A DNA stretch of 64,000 nt from Sympetrum striolatum (lineage: Eukaryota; Arthropoda; Insecta; Odonata; Libellulidae): contig OX388343.1 in the NCBI GenBank assembly GCA_947579665.1, positions 90,438,254 to 90,502,253 of the forward strand, read 5' to 3'. The notes beneath the pieces were generated by a model. That model searched no databases and was not told the origin of the DNA. It was given only the letters and a program-made list of their open reading frames with translations. A program made the translations under genes and the position numbers. Positions 47,603 through 58,206 of this stretch are shown here, piece by piece; within the stretch, counting starts at the first letter, position 1, and each line of letters opens with the position of its first letter.

Positions 47603-47882
47603 CTCATTCTCATTCTGACATTTCGACAGAGACAGACAGGGAGTTTCTGTTCGAGCGATCATTGGAGTGTTCTGACGGAAGGAGAATTGGAGGCCTGACT
47701 TCCTTGCGAGAGTGCTTATTTCTCACCGAGAGGAAGTTTAACTTTACGAAGAGTACGCGTCGAGCCTCAGTTGGGTTGTCTCCACGGCTCTTGGACAGAC
47801 CTAGGTGCCGCTGCCCTTTGAGGTGGCGGGCCATCAATTATAAAACATAGTGGTCTTTGTGGACGCAAGGACTACCACCGAC

Positions 47883-48317
47883 ATGCCATCCGACATGGAA
47901 GAAGACCTCCCAATCAGCGATTCAATTCTACCAATTATTGAGATCGCTCCTCAATATCCTGATCCAGAGGCCGCAGCTAACAACGTCCTCGAGGGGTTGA
48001 ACGTCCTACGTCAGCTAATGTCCCCTGAGAAATGGGCAGCCTTCTGCCAGGACAAGCTCCCTCAAGTAACGACTGCAGCACCATCTCACAACTGCCCTCA
48101 ACAGAAGAGAGCAGCGGAATCTATGGGCAACAACCACCAGGATGGCTTCACCACCGTCAAATCCAGAAGGAGATACTTCGTCGACCTGACGCAAGAACCC
48201 GTTGAGAAACCTTCTCAACCACTGGAGACGAATCGTTTCGCGGCGATTGCCCCCTCCGACAGCCGAGAGGAAGAAAATAGCGCCTCTCGAGCAGAATCAT
48301 CCGCAAGACCTAAAGTT
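47883..48317 (+). pseudogene. Jockey-A ORF1, N-terminal part
   Basis: The frame is open from an ATG at 47883 (MPSDMEEDLPISD) for 145 codons up to the insertion point, where it runs into the nested element's tail and stops. The region is acidic and proline/serine-rich, with a KSRRRYF basic patch and TNRFAAI, common in Jockey ORF1 N-termini. The continuation is at 53141, in the same frame after the duplicated AAAGTT. Upstream frame to 47850 lacks an ATG, so 47883 is preferred as start. Confidence 0.78.
48312..48317 (+). repeat. 6 bp target duplication of the CR1-like element
   Basis: AAAGTT here and at 53141-53146. The duplication keeps the reading frame of the interrupted ORF1, encoding Lys-Val on both sides. 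Confidence 0.82.
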
Positions 48318-48983
48318 AGTTAGTTAGTTAGTTAGTTTGACCCTTTATTGGCGAGGTTAGGCCCAGGTGGGCCTCTCTTCCACCTAACCTCGTATGTCGT
48401 TACATTTTTAAAAACTCAACTTATTAAAAAATACAAAAAAAAAGAGAAGGGTGTGGGAAAAAATCTATGCAACTGAAGGTTGACTAAGAAAAAACCCACG
48501 TTGCGGGAAAACACCCACAAAGAAGGGGGGTGAAAAAAAACCCGCGAAAACACAGTAATAGAAATAAATACAATAATACACAAACATGAAAAGTGAAAAA
48601 GATTATACATGAACAATTGTTTGATAAAGTAAATTTAACAAAATGTATGGAAGACCTAATTGATAGTTAGTTATAATAAAAGTTTAAAGCTATAATAAAC
48701 TAAATAATCTAATATTCTATAACCTACAATATAGTATATTAAAAATTTTGTAAAATTTCTTCAGCCGGAGGCATTTGTCAATAGATGTTTTCATGGACTG
48801 TCTTGAAGTCCTTGTCATTGTTAAGGTAATTCCTGTTAAATGGAGGTGCCTGTAAAAAAGAAAAGGAAAGAGGATACGGTAGATGAGAAGTATTCAAAGA
48901 TCAACAAAGTAATAAGTGAATCAAGTAGTATCCATGCTCTAGTGTAAGAAATTTACCGGTAGGTGTTGGAATGATGTCAGGTG

Positions 48984-51900
48984 CTAAAAGGATAGTTGAT
49001 GCTCAGAATTGAATAGTCTATCAGTGATATCACGCTTGAAAGTGGGGAAAGATGATTGCGCTGATTTAGAATGGGTATATGCATTCCAGTATTTTGCTCC
49101 AAGTACTAGAAACGTTTTACTGCATATATCTGTTTTATGAACTGGTATCGAGAGTTTGCCGGAGGGACGAGTTCCTAGTAGTTTTGAATTGTTAAGATTA
49201 GTAAAATAGTTAATAAAGTAACTGGGACAACTTTTATTAAGAACTTTGTGAACGAGGTTAAGGGTATGCAGTTTTCTTCTTGAGTGAAGACGTAGCCATT
49301 TCAATTCTTTGAATAGTGGGGTCACGTGATCCGATTTTTTGGCATTGAAGATGAACTTGATAGCATGATTAAATGCTCTGTCCAACTTAGAAGTTACTGC
49401 TTTGTTTGCTTCATTTATAAGTGTGTCAGAATAGTCAAAGATAGGAAAAACTAATGCTTGAACGAGTAATTTCTTTAGCTGAAGTGGTAGTATATGTCTC
49501 AATCGTTTCATACTATGGATAGTTGAGTAAGACTTCTTGCAGACAGCTGATGCTTGAGGAATCCAAGTAAAGGATTGATCAAGTTTTACACCTAGGTTAT
49601 TTGCAGATGAGCTGTAATCGATTTCAGTATTTTCAATTTTTATTCTAGGTAGCGTGGTTATGCTGATGTTACTAAGTGTCTTTGGATAACCAAAAATTAT
49701 GGCTTGAGATTTGCTGGGATTAATTTTGAGTGCCAAAGAGTGAAGCCATGAATATAGGAGGGAGATATCATTATTCATAAGTTGAATAGCTTCTAAGGAA
49801 TTTTTTGGTTCTGTTGATAGATATATTTGCAGGTCGTCAGCGTATAAATGATAAGAAGTGTGATTCAAGTGCGAGGATAGGTCTTGAAGGTAGAGGGAGA
49901 ATAACAAAGGACCGATAATAGATCCCTGAGGAACGCCATGATTGTTAACCAATATGGAGGAATAACTGTCATTGGTGAAGCAAGTTTGAGATCTGTTCAC
50001 AAGGTATGAGGAAAACCATGATAAGGTGGAATGGGAAAGATTAAATCTCTTCAGTTTGGCTAAGAGTAAATCAATCTCTACTGAATCGAATGCTTTACTA
50101 AGGTCAATTAGAGCAAGAAAAGTTATTTTCTTACTATCCATGGCTATTTTGATGTCATCTGTGACTTTAGTAAGTGCAGTGGAGGTGCTGTGGTGACGCC
50201 TAAAGCCAGACTGGAAAGGATCGAAGAGATTGTTCTCAGATAAAAATTTAGTAAGCTGCTGATGCACTAGGCGTTCGAGACCCTTGGATAGTGATGGAAG
50301 AATACTTATCGGGCGGAAATCATTAGCATTGTGTGGAGTATTTACTTTAGGAATAGGGTGTATCACTGAGGTTTTCCATTGAGACGGAAAGATACCTTGG
50401 GAAAGAGAGGAATTAAATATATGCGTGATATAAGGAAGGAAGGCGTAAAGGATTTTATGGATGAATTGAATCGGGATACCATCGATTCCTGTGGCATTGG
50501 ATTTTATAGCTAAGAGGGAACTTTTTACTTCACTGATGGATAAAGGCTTAAATTTGAATTCTGACTTGGTAAGTGGAGTTAGTCTGGATATCGACAAAAG
50601 TGACTCGTGTAATTCATTTGGTGTTATTTTTGTGTAGTTGTTAACGAAATGTTCGTTCAAATCGTCGGGCGTTAAATTATGATGTAAGGAGTCTTTAGAT
50701 TTACCTATACCTAGTTTCGACAATCCTTTCCATAGAGATTTACCGGAAGAAATCTTAAGGAGTTCTTTTGCAAATTTGGCTTTAGCGTTTCTGATTGCTC
50801 TTTTGACTTTGTTTCGGAGTGATTTGAATTCTTCGAAATCCGATAATAGTTTAGATTGTTTGTAATAACTTAAAGCTTTATCTCTTCGTCTCATAAGAGA
50901 TAAAATTGAATCACTTATCCACGGTGTCGGTTGGTTTTTCACACGTTTGGTTAAGAGAGGAGCGTGCTCGGATATTAATTCTGTAAAAATTGTATTTAGT
51001 AGCTCCACTTTTCCATCTACATCACTAATTAGGTATATATCATCGAGTGGGAGATAAGATATCGAATCATGTAAGGCATTTAAGTTCATATTATTTATGT
51101 TTCGATATGTTATCAATTTAGGTGTATTTCTCTTCAAGCGTGTTGCGTAGTTAATGTATATGAGATCGTGTGCAGAAATACCGGGTGCAGAAATTTGTCC
51201 ATGATTTAAAACTTTACCTCGATTGCTTACAAGAATAAGATCTAATAGTGAGGCTGAGTGGTTAGTAAAGAACGTTGGATCAGAGGAGAGAATGTGAAAG
51301 TTCATGGAATTGAATACCAATTTCAGTTGCTTGGATTCAGCACTATTTACGCAGAGGTTAGTGTTGAAGTCTCCCATAATTATCACATCGTCGTAAAGGT
51401 GTAAGATATCAGACAAAGCCTCTTCAATGTCAGTAAGGTAACCTATCTTTGGGGGTTTATATATAACGCAGTAGAGCAGTTTTTTACGCTTATGATTAAT
51501 TTCGAGCATAATAAATTCGGGTCGCCCGCAGTAGTTTGGTTGTGAATGAGAAATTAGTTTATGTTGGAGATCATTACGTAAGTAAACACATACACCACCG
51601 CCTCTTTTACCAATTCTATCATTTCGGACAAGTTTAAAATTCGGAATATTAACGAGTGAAGACGAAATATTTGGTTTTAACCATGACTCGCTAACACCAA
51701 TAATATCAATGTCATTGACTGTTCCTATAAGTTTAATTTCATCTAAGTGTGCCACTATACTCTGAGCATTGATGTGTACTGCCATGAGTGATCTTTTATG
51801 GAGTGAGGCTATTTTGCGGAGACTTTCCGATGCTGTGCACAAATCATTTGTCTGAGAGCTGGTAGTACAATGAGATGGAGACTCGATTAGGGAGACAGTG

Positions 51901-52076
51901 AGGACATGCGAGTTTGGAAAGAATGAGCATGCGTTGGGATTCAGTGAGTCACTACGTTTTGCTGGAAAGAATTGTGTAGCCAAGGGAGTCAGGTAGGAAA
52001 CACCGGGGGGTGAAAGAGCTTGTTTTTGACATGTTTGAATATGAGTAGGGATGTTCTGAGAATTGTAAGTGTTCAT
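48984..52076 (-). CDS. CR1-like ORF2: endonuclease and reverse transcriptase
   Basis: 1030 codons without a stop. Residues about 98-315 form the apurinic-type endonuclease: HINAQSI, SESWLKPN, GGGVCVYLR, MGDFNTNL and SAHDLIYI carry the expected Asn, Glu, Asp and His residues. Residues about 570-800 form the reverse transcriptase: FRPISILPSLSKGLERL, LIDLSKAFDSV, GVPQGSIIGPLLFSLYL and the catalytic YADD in HLYADDLQIYL. The last 200 residues are a thumb/C-terminal region. The protein nicks the target and copies its RNA in place. All key residues seen are kept, so it may be functional. The start Met could be further downstream; the first 90 residues lack a known domain. Confidence 0.92.
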   Translation of the reverse strand: MNTYNSQNIPTHIQTCQKQALSPPGVSYLTPLATQFFPAKRSDSLNPNACSFFPNSHVLTVSLIESPSHCTTSSQTNDLCTASESLRKIASLHKRSLMAVHINAQSIVAHLDEIKLIGTVNDIDIIGVSESWLKPNISSSLVNIPNFKLVRNDRIGKRGGGVCVYLRNDLQHKLISHSQPNYCGRPEFIMLEINHKRKKLLYCVIYKPPKIGYLTDIEEALSDILHLYDDVIIMGDFNTNLCVNSAESKQLKLVFNSMNFHILSSDPTFFTNHSASLLDLILVSNRGKVLNHGQISAPGISAHDLIYINYATRLKRNTPKLITYRNINNMNLNALHDSISYLPLDDIYLISDVDGKVELLNTIFTELISEHAPLLTKRVKNQPTPWISDSILSLMRRRDKALSYYKQSKLLSDFEEFKSLRNKVKRAIRNAKAKFAKELLKISSGKSLWKGLSKLGIGKSKDSLHHNLTPDDLNEHFVNNYTKITPNELHESLLSISRLTPLTKSEFKFKPLSISEVKSSLLAIKSNATGIDGIPIQFIHKILYAFLPYITHIFNSSLSQGIFPSQWKTSVIHPIPKVNTPHNANDFRPISILPSLSKGLERLVHQQLTKFLSENNLFDPFQSGFRRHHSTSTALTKVTDDIKIAMDSKKITFLALIDLSKAFDSVEIDLLLAKLKRFNLSHSTLSWFSSYLVNRSQTCFTNDSYSSILVNNHGVPQGSIIGPLLFSLYLQDLSSHLNHTSYHLYADDLQIYLSTEPKNSLEAIQLMNNDISLLYSWLHSLALKINPSKSQAIIFGYPKTLSNISITTLPRIKIENTEIDYSSSANNLGVKLDQSFTWIPQASAVCKKSYSTIHSMKRLRHILPLQLKKLLVQALVFPIFDYSDTLINEANKAVTSKLDRAFNHAIKFIFNAKKSDHVTPLFKELKWLRLHSRRKLHTLNLVHKVLNKSCPSYFINYFTNLNNSKLLGTRPSGKLSIPVHKTDICSKTFLVLGAKYWNAYTHSKSAQSSFPTFKRDITDRLFNSEHQLSF

Positions 52077-52352
52077 GATTTAGCCAAGAGTAAATGACTT
52101 AAAGGAGTAAGAAATGAGAAGGAATTTCTACTGTATAGACTAACACGAAAGAGCTTATGCTCACGGCGAGAAACAAGTAAAACTAAAAATAATTAGGGAT
52201 CTTTAGAAGAAAAGGAAATATAATCTGAAGTGCAAGAGGTAGAAAAGTTTATAAAGAGAGAAAGTAAAGAAGTTAAAAAGGGTTAAGAAGAAAAAAAAAA
52301 TAAAAAAGGAGAAAGAAGCGAGTTAACAGAACTCTCACTTAACTTAGTTTCA

Positions 52353-53096
52353 TTATGAAGCCGGAGTACTGATGAGTCGGGAGCGTGGCTTGTCGATGGT
52401 CTGCTTAATCCTGTCGATGTCCTGGAGGGTTGTTGCTGTGTACTTGGTTTCATTGGGCCCTAACACCATCACCCTACCGTCAAAGGTCCACACATTCTCT
52501 CGGCCAAAGGAATCCTTGGCCTCATCAAGAAGTCTTTTCCTATATCTGGTTAGAGATTCAGTGATTAGGAACCCAGTCGTCTTCAGTGCCTTCTTGTTCC
52601 TCCACACGACTTCGCGGTCCGCATATGATATAAATTTCACTATCAACGGCCGGTTACGTTTGCTATTGCGGTGCCACTGGCCGATACGGTGGGACCTGTC
52701 AATGCAATTTACGGGTATTTTAACCCCAAGCTTATCCTCAAAAAATTTCACGGCAAGGTTAATGGGTACTTCCCTGTCAATCTCCGGGAGCCCGTGTATA
52801 AGAAGACAGTTCCGACGGCTGTACTGCTCGAGAGCATCCAGCTGGCGTCCCTGCTCCTCCACTTGCTCCCGGAGTTTTTTCAGTTCCGTGTCTACTCGAT
52901 TGAGAATAGCTTCTCTTAGGCTTTCCAGCACCTTAGCCTGGATGGCATTAATATCTACGTCTTTGCCTTTGGAATTGGACATCTCCTTACGGACTTCTTC
53001 CTTAACGGCATCAAGTATTTTGGGGGATATGCTTTCCTCAACAATCTCGGCGATGGAGACGGCCTCGCTGACCACGACCTTGCTACCTCTAGGCAT
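52353..53096 (-). CDS. CR1-like ORF1: coiled-coil RNA-binding protein
   Basis: 247 codons from the ATG at 53096 (MPRGSKVVVSEAVS). Upstream frame to 53165 crosses the element boundary and is not part of it. A coiled coil (about residues 50-95, LKKLREQVEEQGRQLDALEQ) leads into an RRM-like domain beginning YSRRNCLLIHGLPE and a basic C-terminal domain with RKRLLDEAKDSF, the architecture of L1/CR1-type ORF1 nucleic acid chaperones. It would trimerise and coat the element RNA. No stops. Confidence 0.88.
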   Translation of the reverse strand: MPRGSKVVVSEAVSIAEIVEESISPKILDAVKEEVRKEMSNSKGKDVDINAIQAKVLESLREAILNRVDTELKKLREQVEEQGRQLDALEQYSRRNCLLIHGLPEIDREVPINLAVKFFEDKLGVKIPVNCIDRSHRIGQWHRNSKRNRPLIVKFISYADREVVWRNKKALKTTGFLITESLTRYRKRLLDEAKDSFGRENVWTFDGRVMVLGPNETKYTATTLQDIDRIKQTIDKPRSRLISTPAS

Positions 53097-53140
53097 CCTC
53101 GCGGCTGGGGGTAGAAAATGGTGATAGAATGGGTTAAGTG

Positions 53141-54394
53141 AAAGTTCAGAGAGACAGCTTACCACATCCGCACTCTATGACGACTGAAGAGAGACTGAAG
53201 GGGCGAAGGGCGAAGCGAAGAGCAGTCCAGCCCTCTAATACCCAGACGACGCAAGAGCAGGATCTCCGTCAACAGAATCCAAAGCCTCCGCCTCTGCAAA
53301 CCTACGGAATTCTGGATATTCGCTCCTTTGCAAAGGACTTACAGCAGTCGCTGGGGACTAGTGATTTCACAGTCCAACGTCAGGGTCCAACAGCATCTAC
53401 AGCAGGAGCCTCGAAGGGAGATAACTGCCGCATCCTCTTAAAAACCCTGGCTCACCATGCAAAGGCTAAGGCTTTCCTCCTTGAGAAAGGTATCTCATTC
53501 TCCACCTGGAGCGGTAGGGAAGAACAGCTTCACTCTTACCTCATCAGAGGCCTTTCCGCAGAATCAAGTCCTGAGGATATCCGTGAGGACCTTGATGCCC
53601 TCGGCATTCCTATCAAAAAGGTACATCAGCTACGCGCTCGAGGAGGAGATAAGCTTCCTCTTTTTGTTGCTGCAATTCCCTCAACCCAAGAGTGGCGGCC
53701 TGCCGATATCTGCAACCTTACCGCCCTCTCATACTGCCGAGTGACAATCCGTCCATTCAAGCATACAGATCCACAGATGTGTTTTAGATGCAATCGCTTT
53801 GGCCACTCCTCAGCGCACTGCTACGCTGCTCCGCGATGCTGGCGCTGTGCGGGAGCGCACCATGGACAAGAATGCCAAAAGTCAATGGATATTCCAGCTA
53901 CCTGCTGCAACTGCGGTGGTGATCACCCCGCTATGTCCAGAAAGTGTCCAGTATGGCAAGCGGAAAAGGCTAGAAGGGCACCTGCTCCATCTGCTCCTGA
54001 GCGTGAACCACTCCCCCGGCCTCCCCAGATATCCAAGTTAGTTCCAACGCTTGGCAAACAGAATGCCTGGGGAGGAATGGCTCGTAACTTCATCCCCTCG
54101 CAAGTCAGACCTTCGCATCCAAGGAAGGTACTGGATCTTGATTTTCCCCCTCTACCGCAACGAAGATCCTTAGCCCAGGAACCCGAGCAAGATGTCGGAG
54201 CGCCTCTTGTAAGAAAACAGCTCGACACAATAGAACTACCTTCCACTTCCACCTCAGGGATTCCCTCCTCTCCAACATCGATGATCCTAGCTGCAATGGA
54301 GAAGATGATGGAACGTCTACAATCAACCATCACCAGCCACCTCCAAGAATTTACTATCCTACTACGGGAGATCTCAAATCATCATGGCCCCTAA
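53141..54394 (+). pseudogene. Jockey-A ORF1, C-terminal part with zinc knuckles
   Basis: Continuation of 47883-48317. It contains a PRE_C2HC-type region (GLSAESSPEDIREDLDALGI ... VTIRPFK) followed by three zinc knuckles at about residues 210-270 of this piece: CFRCNRFGHSSAHC, CWRCAGAHHGQEC and CCNCGGDHPAMSRKC. A Pro/Ser-rich tail and a short helical end follow, with the stop at 54392-54394. This is the Gag-like RNA-binding protein of Jockey elements. The reconstituted length would be about 560 residues. It overlaps ORF2 by 11 bp. Confidence 0.85.
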
Positions 54395-56132
54395 TAATTG
54401 CATGAAAAAATCGCTGAACATCATGACCTGGAACGCCGGTGGTGCCATCCGTAGGAAGACACCCCAGCTGCTGCATTTCCTTGCTGCTCACCACATAGAC
54501 GTTGCGATGATTCAAGAAACGCACCTCCGTCCCAAAGACAGATGGCGAACACCTGGATATGTCGTTTATCGGACGGACAGGCCAGAAACACCAGGCCAAA
54601 ATTCCACTAACGGAGGAGGAACTGCCGTTCTGGTTGCGGAAAATTTAATCTCCAGCCCTATGACTCCCCAGGTGGCTTCCCTTCATCAACTTGAAACCAC
54701 ATCGGCCATCGTCTCGACCTACCTAGGGGATGTACAAATTACCTCATGTTACCTACCCCCAAGTAAAAAATTTCAACAAGACTCTTTCGGAAAAGTCCAT
54801 GACCCAGGATCTCCCTCAATTTTTGCAGGTGATCTGAATGCCAAACATCCAGATTGGGGATCTCTGAATACAAACCCCTCAGGGAGAAGACTGCAACAAT
54901 GGGCAAAAGCAAACTCAGTTCAGATTGTCGGCCCGAAAGAAGCGACTAGGTACTCTATCAGCGGCAGAGGAGAAGTGCTGGACATATTTCTGCTCAGCGC
55001 ATGTTCCCCTCCTAAGGCTCTATTCACGGTTCCTGCTCTGGAGAGTGATCACTATCCGGTTGTCGCCATCTTCGGCTCAGCACCTCTCAAGAAACCTCTG
55101 ACTACTAGAAGGAATCTCATGAAGGCTGATTGGGAAGCTTTCAATGCTGACCTACGGGGTCGACTGCCACCGCCACCACAGCTTAACTCCAAACAAGAGC
55201 TGGATGAAGCGGCTGAAACTCTCGTTCGAAGTATCAACGAAACTGCGGACGCTACCATCCCCAGAAAACCACGCTATCCGGCGCACCGTCTCGAGCTTCC
55301 GATCGAGGTGGTTACTGCAATCAGAGAAAAAAATCGGCTGCGAAGGAAATGGACACGTACCGGCGATCCAACCTTACGAATAACCTATCGTAATATCGAA
55401 AGGGAAATCCGCAACAACATTGCAGAGTGGAAGCACCACCTATGGAACTCCAAATTAGCAGAAATACAAGTCACCGACGGCTCACTCTGGAGAACCACTC
55501 GTGCCCTTCTCTCTGATGGCCCATCCTCCAGTATGTACATATATGAGTCAACTCCTGGCAACACCAAAATCTCTTCGGATGCTTTTGCTGACCATTTCGA
55601 AGCTAACTTCTCTCCAAATCCTGGTCCAGATCCTCCGCCTTTACTCGAGGATCATCAGTCACCTGTTTCAATAGATCCACCAACAATCAGTAAGGAAGAA
55701 GTTGCAGTAACATTGAGCCGCCTTAAGAATAGAAAGACCCCAGGACCGGACGGAATGGAGAATGAGGTCCTAAAACGCCTACCACCTGTGGCTATCGTGT
55801 GGATCGTTGCCATTATCAACGCCATCATCCGTATTGGCCATTTTCCTACTCCCTGGAAGCGGGCCAAAATCGTTCCAGTCCTCAAGAGCGGCAAAACTCC
55901 ATCCTCTCTCGGCAATTTCCGACCCATCTCTCTACTAGATGGACTGGGGAAAGTTGTAGAGAGGACTTTACTACCCTACTTCCTTCGGGTGATCGAGGAA
56001 AAGCAGATTATGCCGAGAGAGCAATTTGGATTCCGACGGGAGCATGCCACCACTCATCAACTGCTTAGAGTCCTGCAATTCATCACATGGACAAATCAAC
56101 ATCCACGGCCACGTAGCGGCAGCCTTTTTTGA
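54384..56132 (+). pseudogene. Jockey-A ORF2, endonuclease and first half of reverse transcriptase
   Basis: Starts ATG at 54384, overlapping the ORF1 end. The endonuclease (residues about 8-230) has MTWNAGGAIR, MIQETHLRP, FAGDLNAKHPDWG and ESDHYPV with expected catalytic residues. The reverse transcriptase begins with KTPGPDGMENEVLKRLP and FRPISLLDGLGKVVERTL. The frame ends prematurely at 56132 after the true frame moves by +1 near 56080-56100; the remainder is at 56026-57168. One inserted base explains it. Confidence 0.85.
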
Positions 56133-57168
56133 CGTCGCCAAGGCATTTGATAGGATGTGGCATGATGGCTTACTGTTTAAGCTGCGTCGCTGGCAATTTC
56201 CACTCTGGATTACGAGAGTCCTTGAATCCTATCTGCGGGAGCGATCTTTCTTTGTCGAGCATTGTGGCATCACCTCAAGAGAACGCCCTATCCGGGCAGG
56301 TGTCCCACAAGGGAGTATTTGGGGGCCAATACTCTTTAATTTATTTTGCGCAGACGCCCCTACCATTCATGGACATAACGTCATCTCGGCTTTCTATGCA
56401 GATGATGCTGCACTATTGGCAAGATCTCTGAAGACCCGGTTAGCTGCAAAATATCTTCAGCAAGCAGTCTACAATCTTATAGACTGGTATGAGACCTGGC
56501 GCATGACTATCAACGCCACAAAAACTCAAACTATCCTCTTCTCGCTTCATAATCCTGCAGACGACCCAGATCCTATCATAGTGGTTACGGAAGAAGTCCC
56601 ATGGAAGACTACAGCAGTTTACCTAGGAGTCAAGCTTGACAGGCGACTGAACTTTGTCGCCCATGCACGCAAGATTACTGCCTGTGCACGAGAAAAGAGG
56701 CGTGCCTTATTTCCAATACTTCGGTCTCCTTCTATCCCCATGTCCATCAAGAGGACCACCTATGAGGTAATCATACGGAGTGCCCTCCTTTATGCCTCTC
56801 CAGCATGGAGCGGCCTGCTCTCTGCCAAGGGAGCATCCATTCTAAGCAAAGTGGAGCGATCTATCCTACGCACAATGCTCTCGCATGGTTGGACATTCCA
56901 TAATCTCATCACCTACTCCCAGTGCGCCGTCGATCCAATCCTAAACACTGCCAAAGAACGTGCACAGAATTTCTTTGCCCGTCTCCCTCATCTCTCCTAT
57001 GCCCACCTAAGGGAGCTAGCTGACGATTCCCCACAGCCGTGGGACTTTTTCAAACGTCCTGTCTCCTCCACTGGCAGACAGGGTACCATCCCCCTCCCTC
57101 CCAAGGAAAGGAAAATCAAAAGACTACGAGCGGCAGAAGCTGCACTAGCAAGGGGGCATACTCCCTAA
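56026..57168 (+). pseudogene. Jockey-A ORF2, second half of reverse transcriptase
   Basis: After the frameshift the sequence resumes at about HGHVAAAFFDVAKAFDRMWH, with GVPQGSIWGPILFNLF, the catalytic FYADDAALL and VYLGVKLDRRLNF, then the C-terminal region ending at the stop 57166-57168. The first residues of this open frame (56026-56085) are out of frame with the real protein. It is an ordinary Jockey reverse transcriptase apart from the frame break. Confidence 0.85.
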
Positions 57169-57291
57169 ACTAAGGTGAAGGCACATATTCCCGCCAATGA
57201 AGGGACAAAGACACTCCGACTGAGACCCTAGGTGGTGAAACGGAGAAGAATGTGGTAAACCCCTCCCAAAGTGAAGTCATATATATATATA

Positions 57292-57315
57292 CTCGGCACT
57301 TCATCCCCTGAAGAT
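57292..57315 (+). repeat. island of Penelope sequence between the two Jockey elements
   Basis: Contains the right CTCGGCACTT of Jockey-A and, overlapping it by ACTT, the left 18 bp duplication of Jockey-B (57298-57315). It carries the first half of the hammerhead core, CTGAAGA (57308-57314), cut off from its second half 6.5 kb away. Confidence 0.82.
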
Positions 57316-58206
57316 CCCCTTATTTAATTATTTATTTATTAAAATTTTAATTATTTATGTTTTTATTACTAACCATATTTTAGTCTTTTTAGCCTACTAT
57401 TAACACTATTTATTTATTTATTACTTATTTATTTATTAGTTTTATGCACGTCCAGATCAAATTTTTAGGGGAATTTTAATATTATCTATTTATTTATTGT
57501 TTTATCTTTTAAATTTTTCGTATTATTGTTGTTTTAAAATCAATAAATTTTATTGTATTTATTAGAGGTGATCAAAGTCGATTTCTTAAAAAAAAAATTT
57601 TTTTGATTTATAACTCGCTTTCCGGGAACAGATTTTAATATTCACCAGGCAGGATTATATTTTATAATTATTAAATTTGGGGGATCGGATACCCCAATCT
57701 CCGATTTGTTTCATCGAAATTACCGAAATTTTCAAATTTCCGAAAAGATCGCGAAATAAATTACGTAAATGCATAGCAGGAAATCTACATCCAGGGGTAC
57801 ACCACGAAAAAACCTAAAAATTCTATATCTCGTTCCATTTTTAAGATTTTATCGTTGCGTCTTGGCCAATTTTATTCTATTTATACTTTTATCTCGTGCT
57901 GAACTTCCACCCGAATCGGGAAAGGCTATAAATTCAAAAAAAAAAAAATATAAATTTTAATTGCATTAAATTATTCCGCTTTCTGATTTTATTTTAAATT
58001 ATTCTTTTAATTAATTTTAATTATCCTTTAATTAACTTATTCCCTATTATTTATTTATTCTAAATTATTCTTTTAACTTATTTATTTTATTCCTTTTAGA
58101 CCCCTTTTTATTGACTGACATTCCTTTAATTAATTATTCTATTTATCTGTTTTTATTATTTATTCCATTTACTCTGGTTGTATTTAAAATAATTTAATGC
58201 TTTATT
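57316..58206 (+). other. 5' UTR of Jockey-B
   Basis: Very AT-rich, with repeated TTATTTATT motifs (57320-57500 and 58020-58180). No coding potential was seen. It should include the internal promoter. Confidence 0.5.

Larger units (their letters stand above)
48318..53140 (-). mobile_element. CR1-like non-LTR retrotransposon with intact ORFs
   Basis: 4.82 kb, inserted antisense in Jockey-A ORF1. The 3' end (low-coordinate side) is an AACT-type tandem tail (48314-48338) instead of poly(A), as in CR1-group elements. The 5' leader is only about 44 bp. ORF1 and ORF2 are both open, separated by 276 bp, and the 6 bp target duplication is perfect, so the insertion is recent. Clade assignment (CR1/L2/Daphne group) is by protein style and the microsatellite tail. 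Confidence 0.88.
47603..57291 (+). mobile_element. Jockey-A non-LTR retrotransposon, interrupted by a CR1-like element
   Basis: Bounded by CTCGGCACTT duplications. Without the nested element it is about 4.86 kb, with a 5' UTR of about 280 bp, ORF1 (zinc-knuckle protein), an overlapping ORF2 (endonuclease and reverse transcriptase) and a 3' end of (TA)n after GTCA. Size and ORF design fit a full-length Jockey-clade element. It is inactivated by the insertion in ORF1 and by a one-base frameshift in ORF2. Confidence 0.9.

Noticed and set aside
47467..47850. 127-codon frame across the Penelope end and Jockey-A leader
   Set aside because: It crosses an element boundary marked by a target duplication, so it is a chance frame, not a gene.
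52372..53124. 250-codon frame on the + strand opposite CR1-like ORF1
   Set aside because: Mirror frame of a real coding region, with no domain similarity.
53097..53165. 23 extra N-terminal codons on CR1-like ORF1
   Set aside because: They extend through the insertion boundary into Jockey-A ORF1; the ATG at 53096 is inside the element and gives a typical start.
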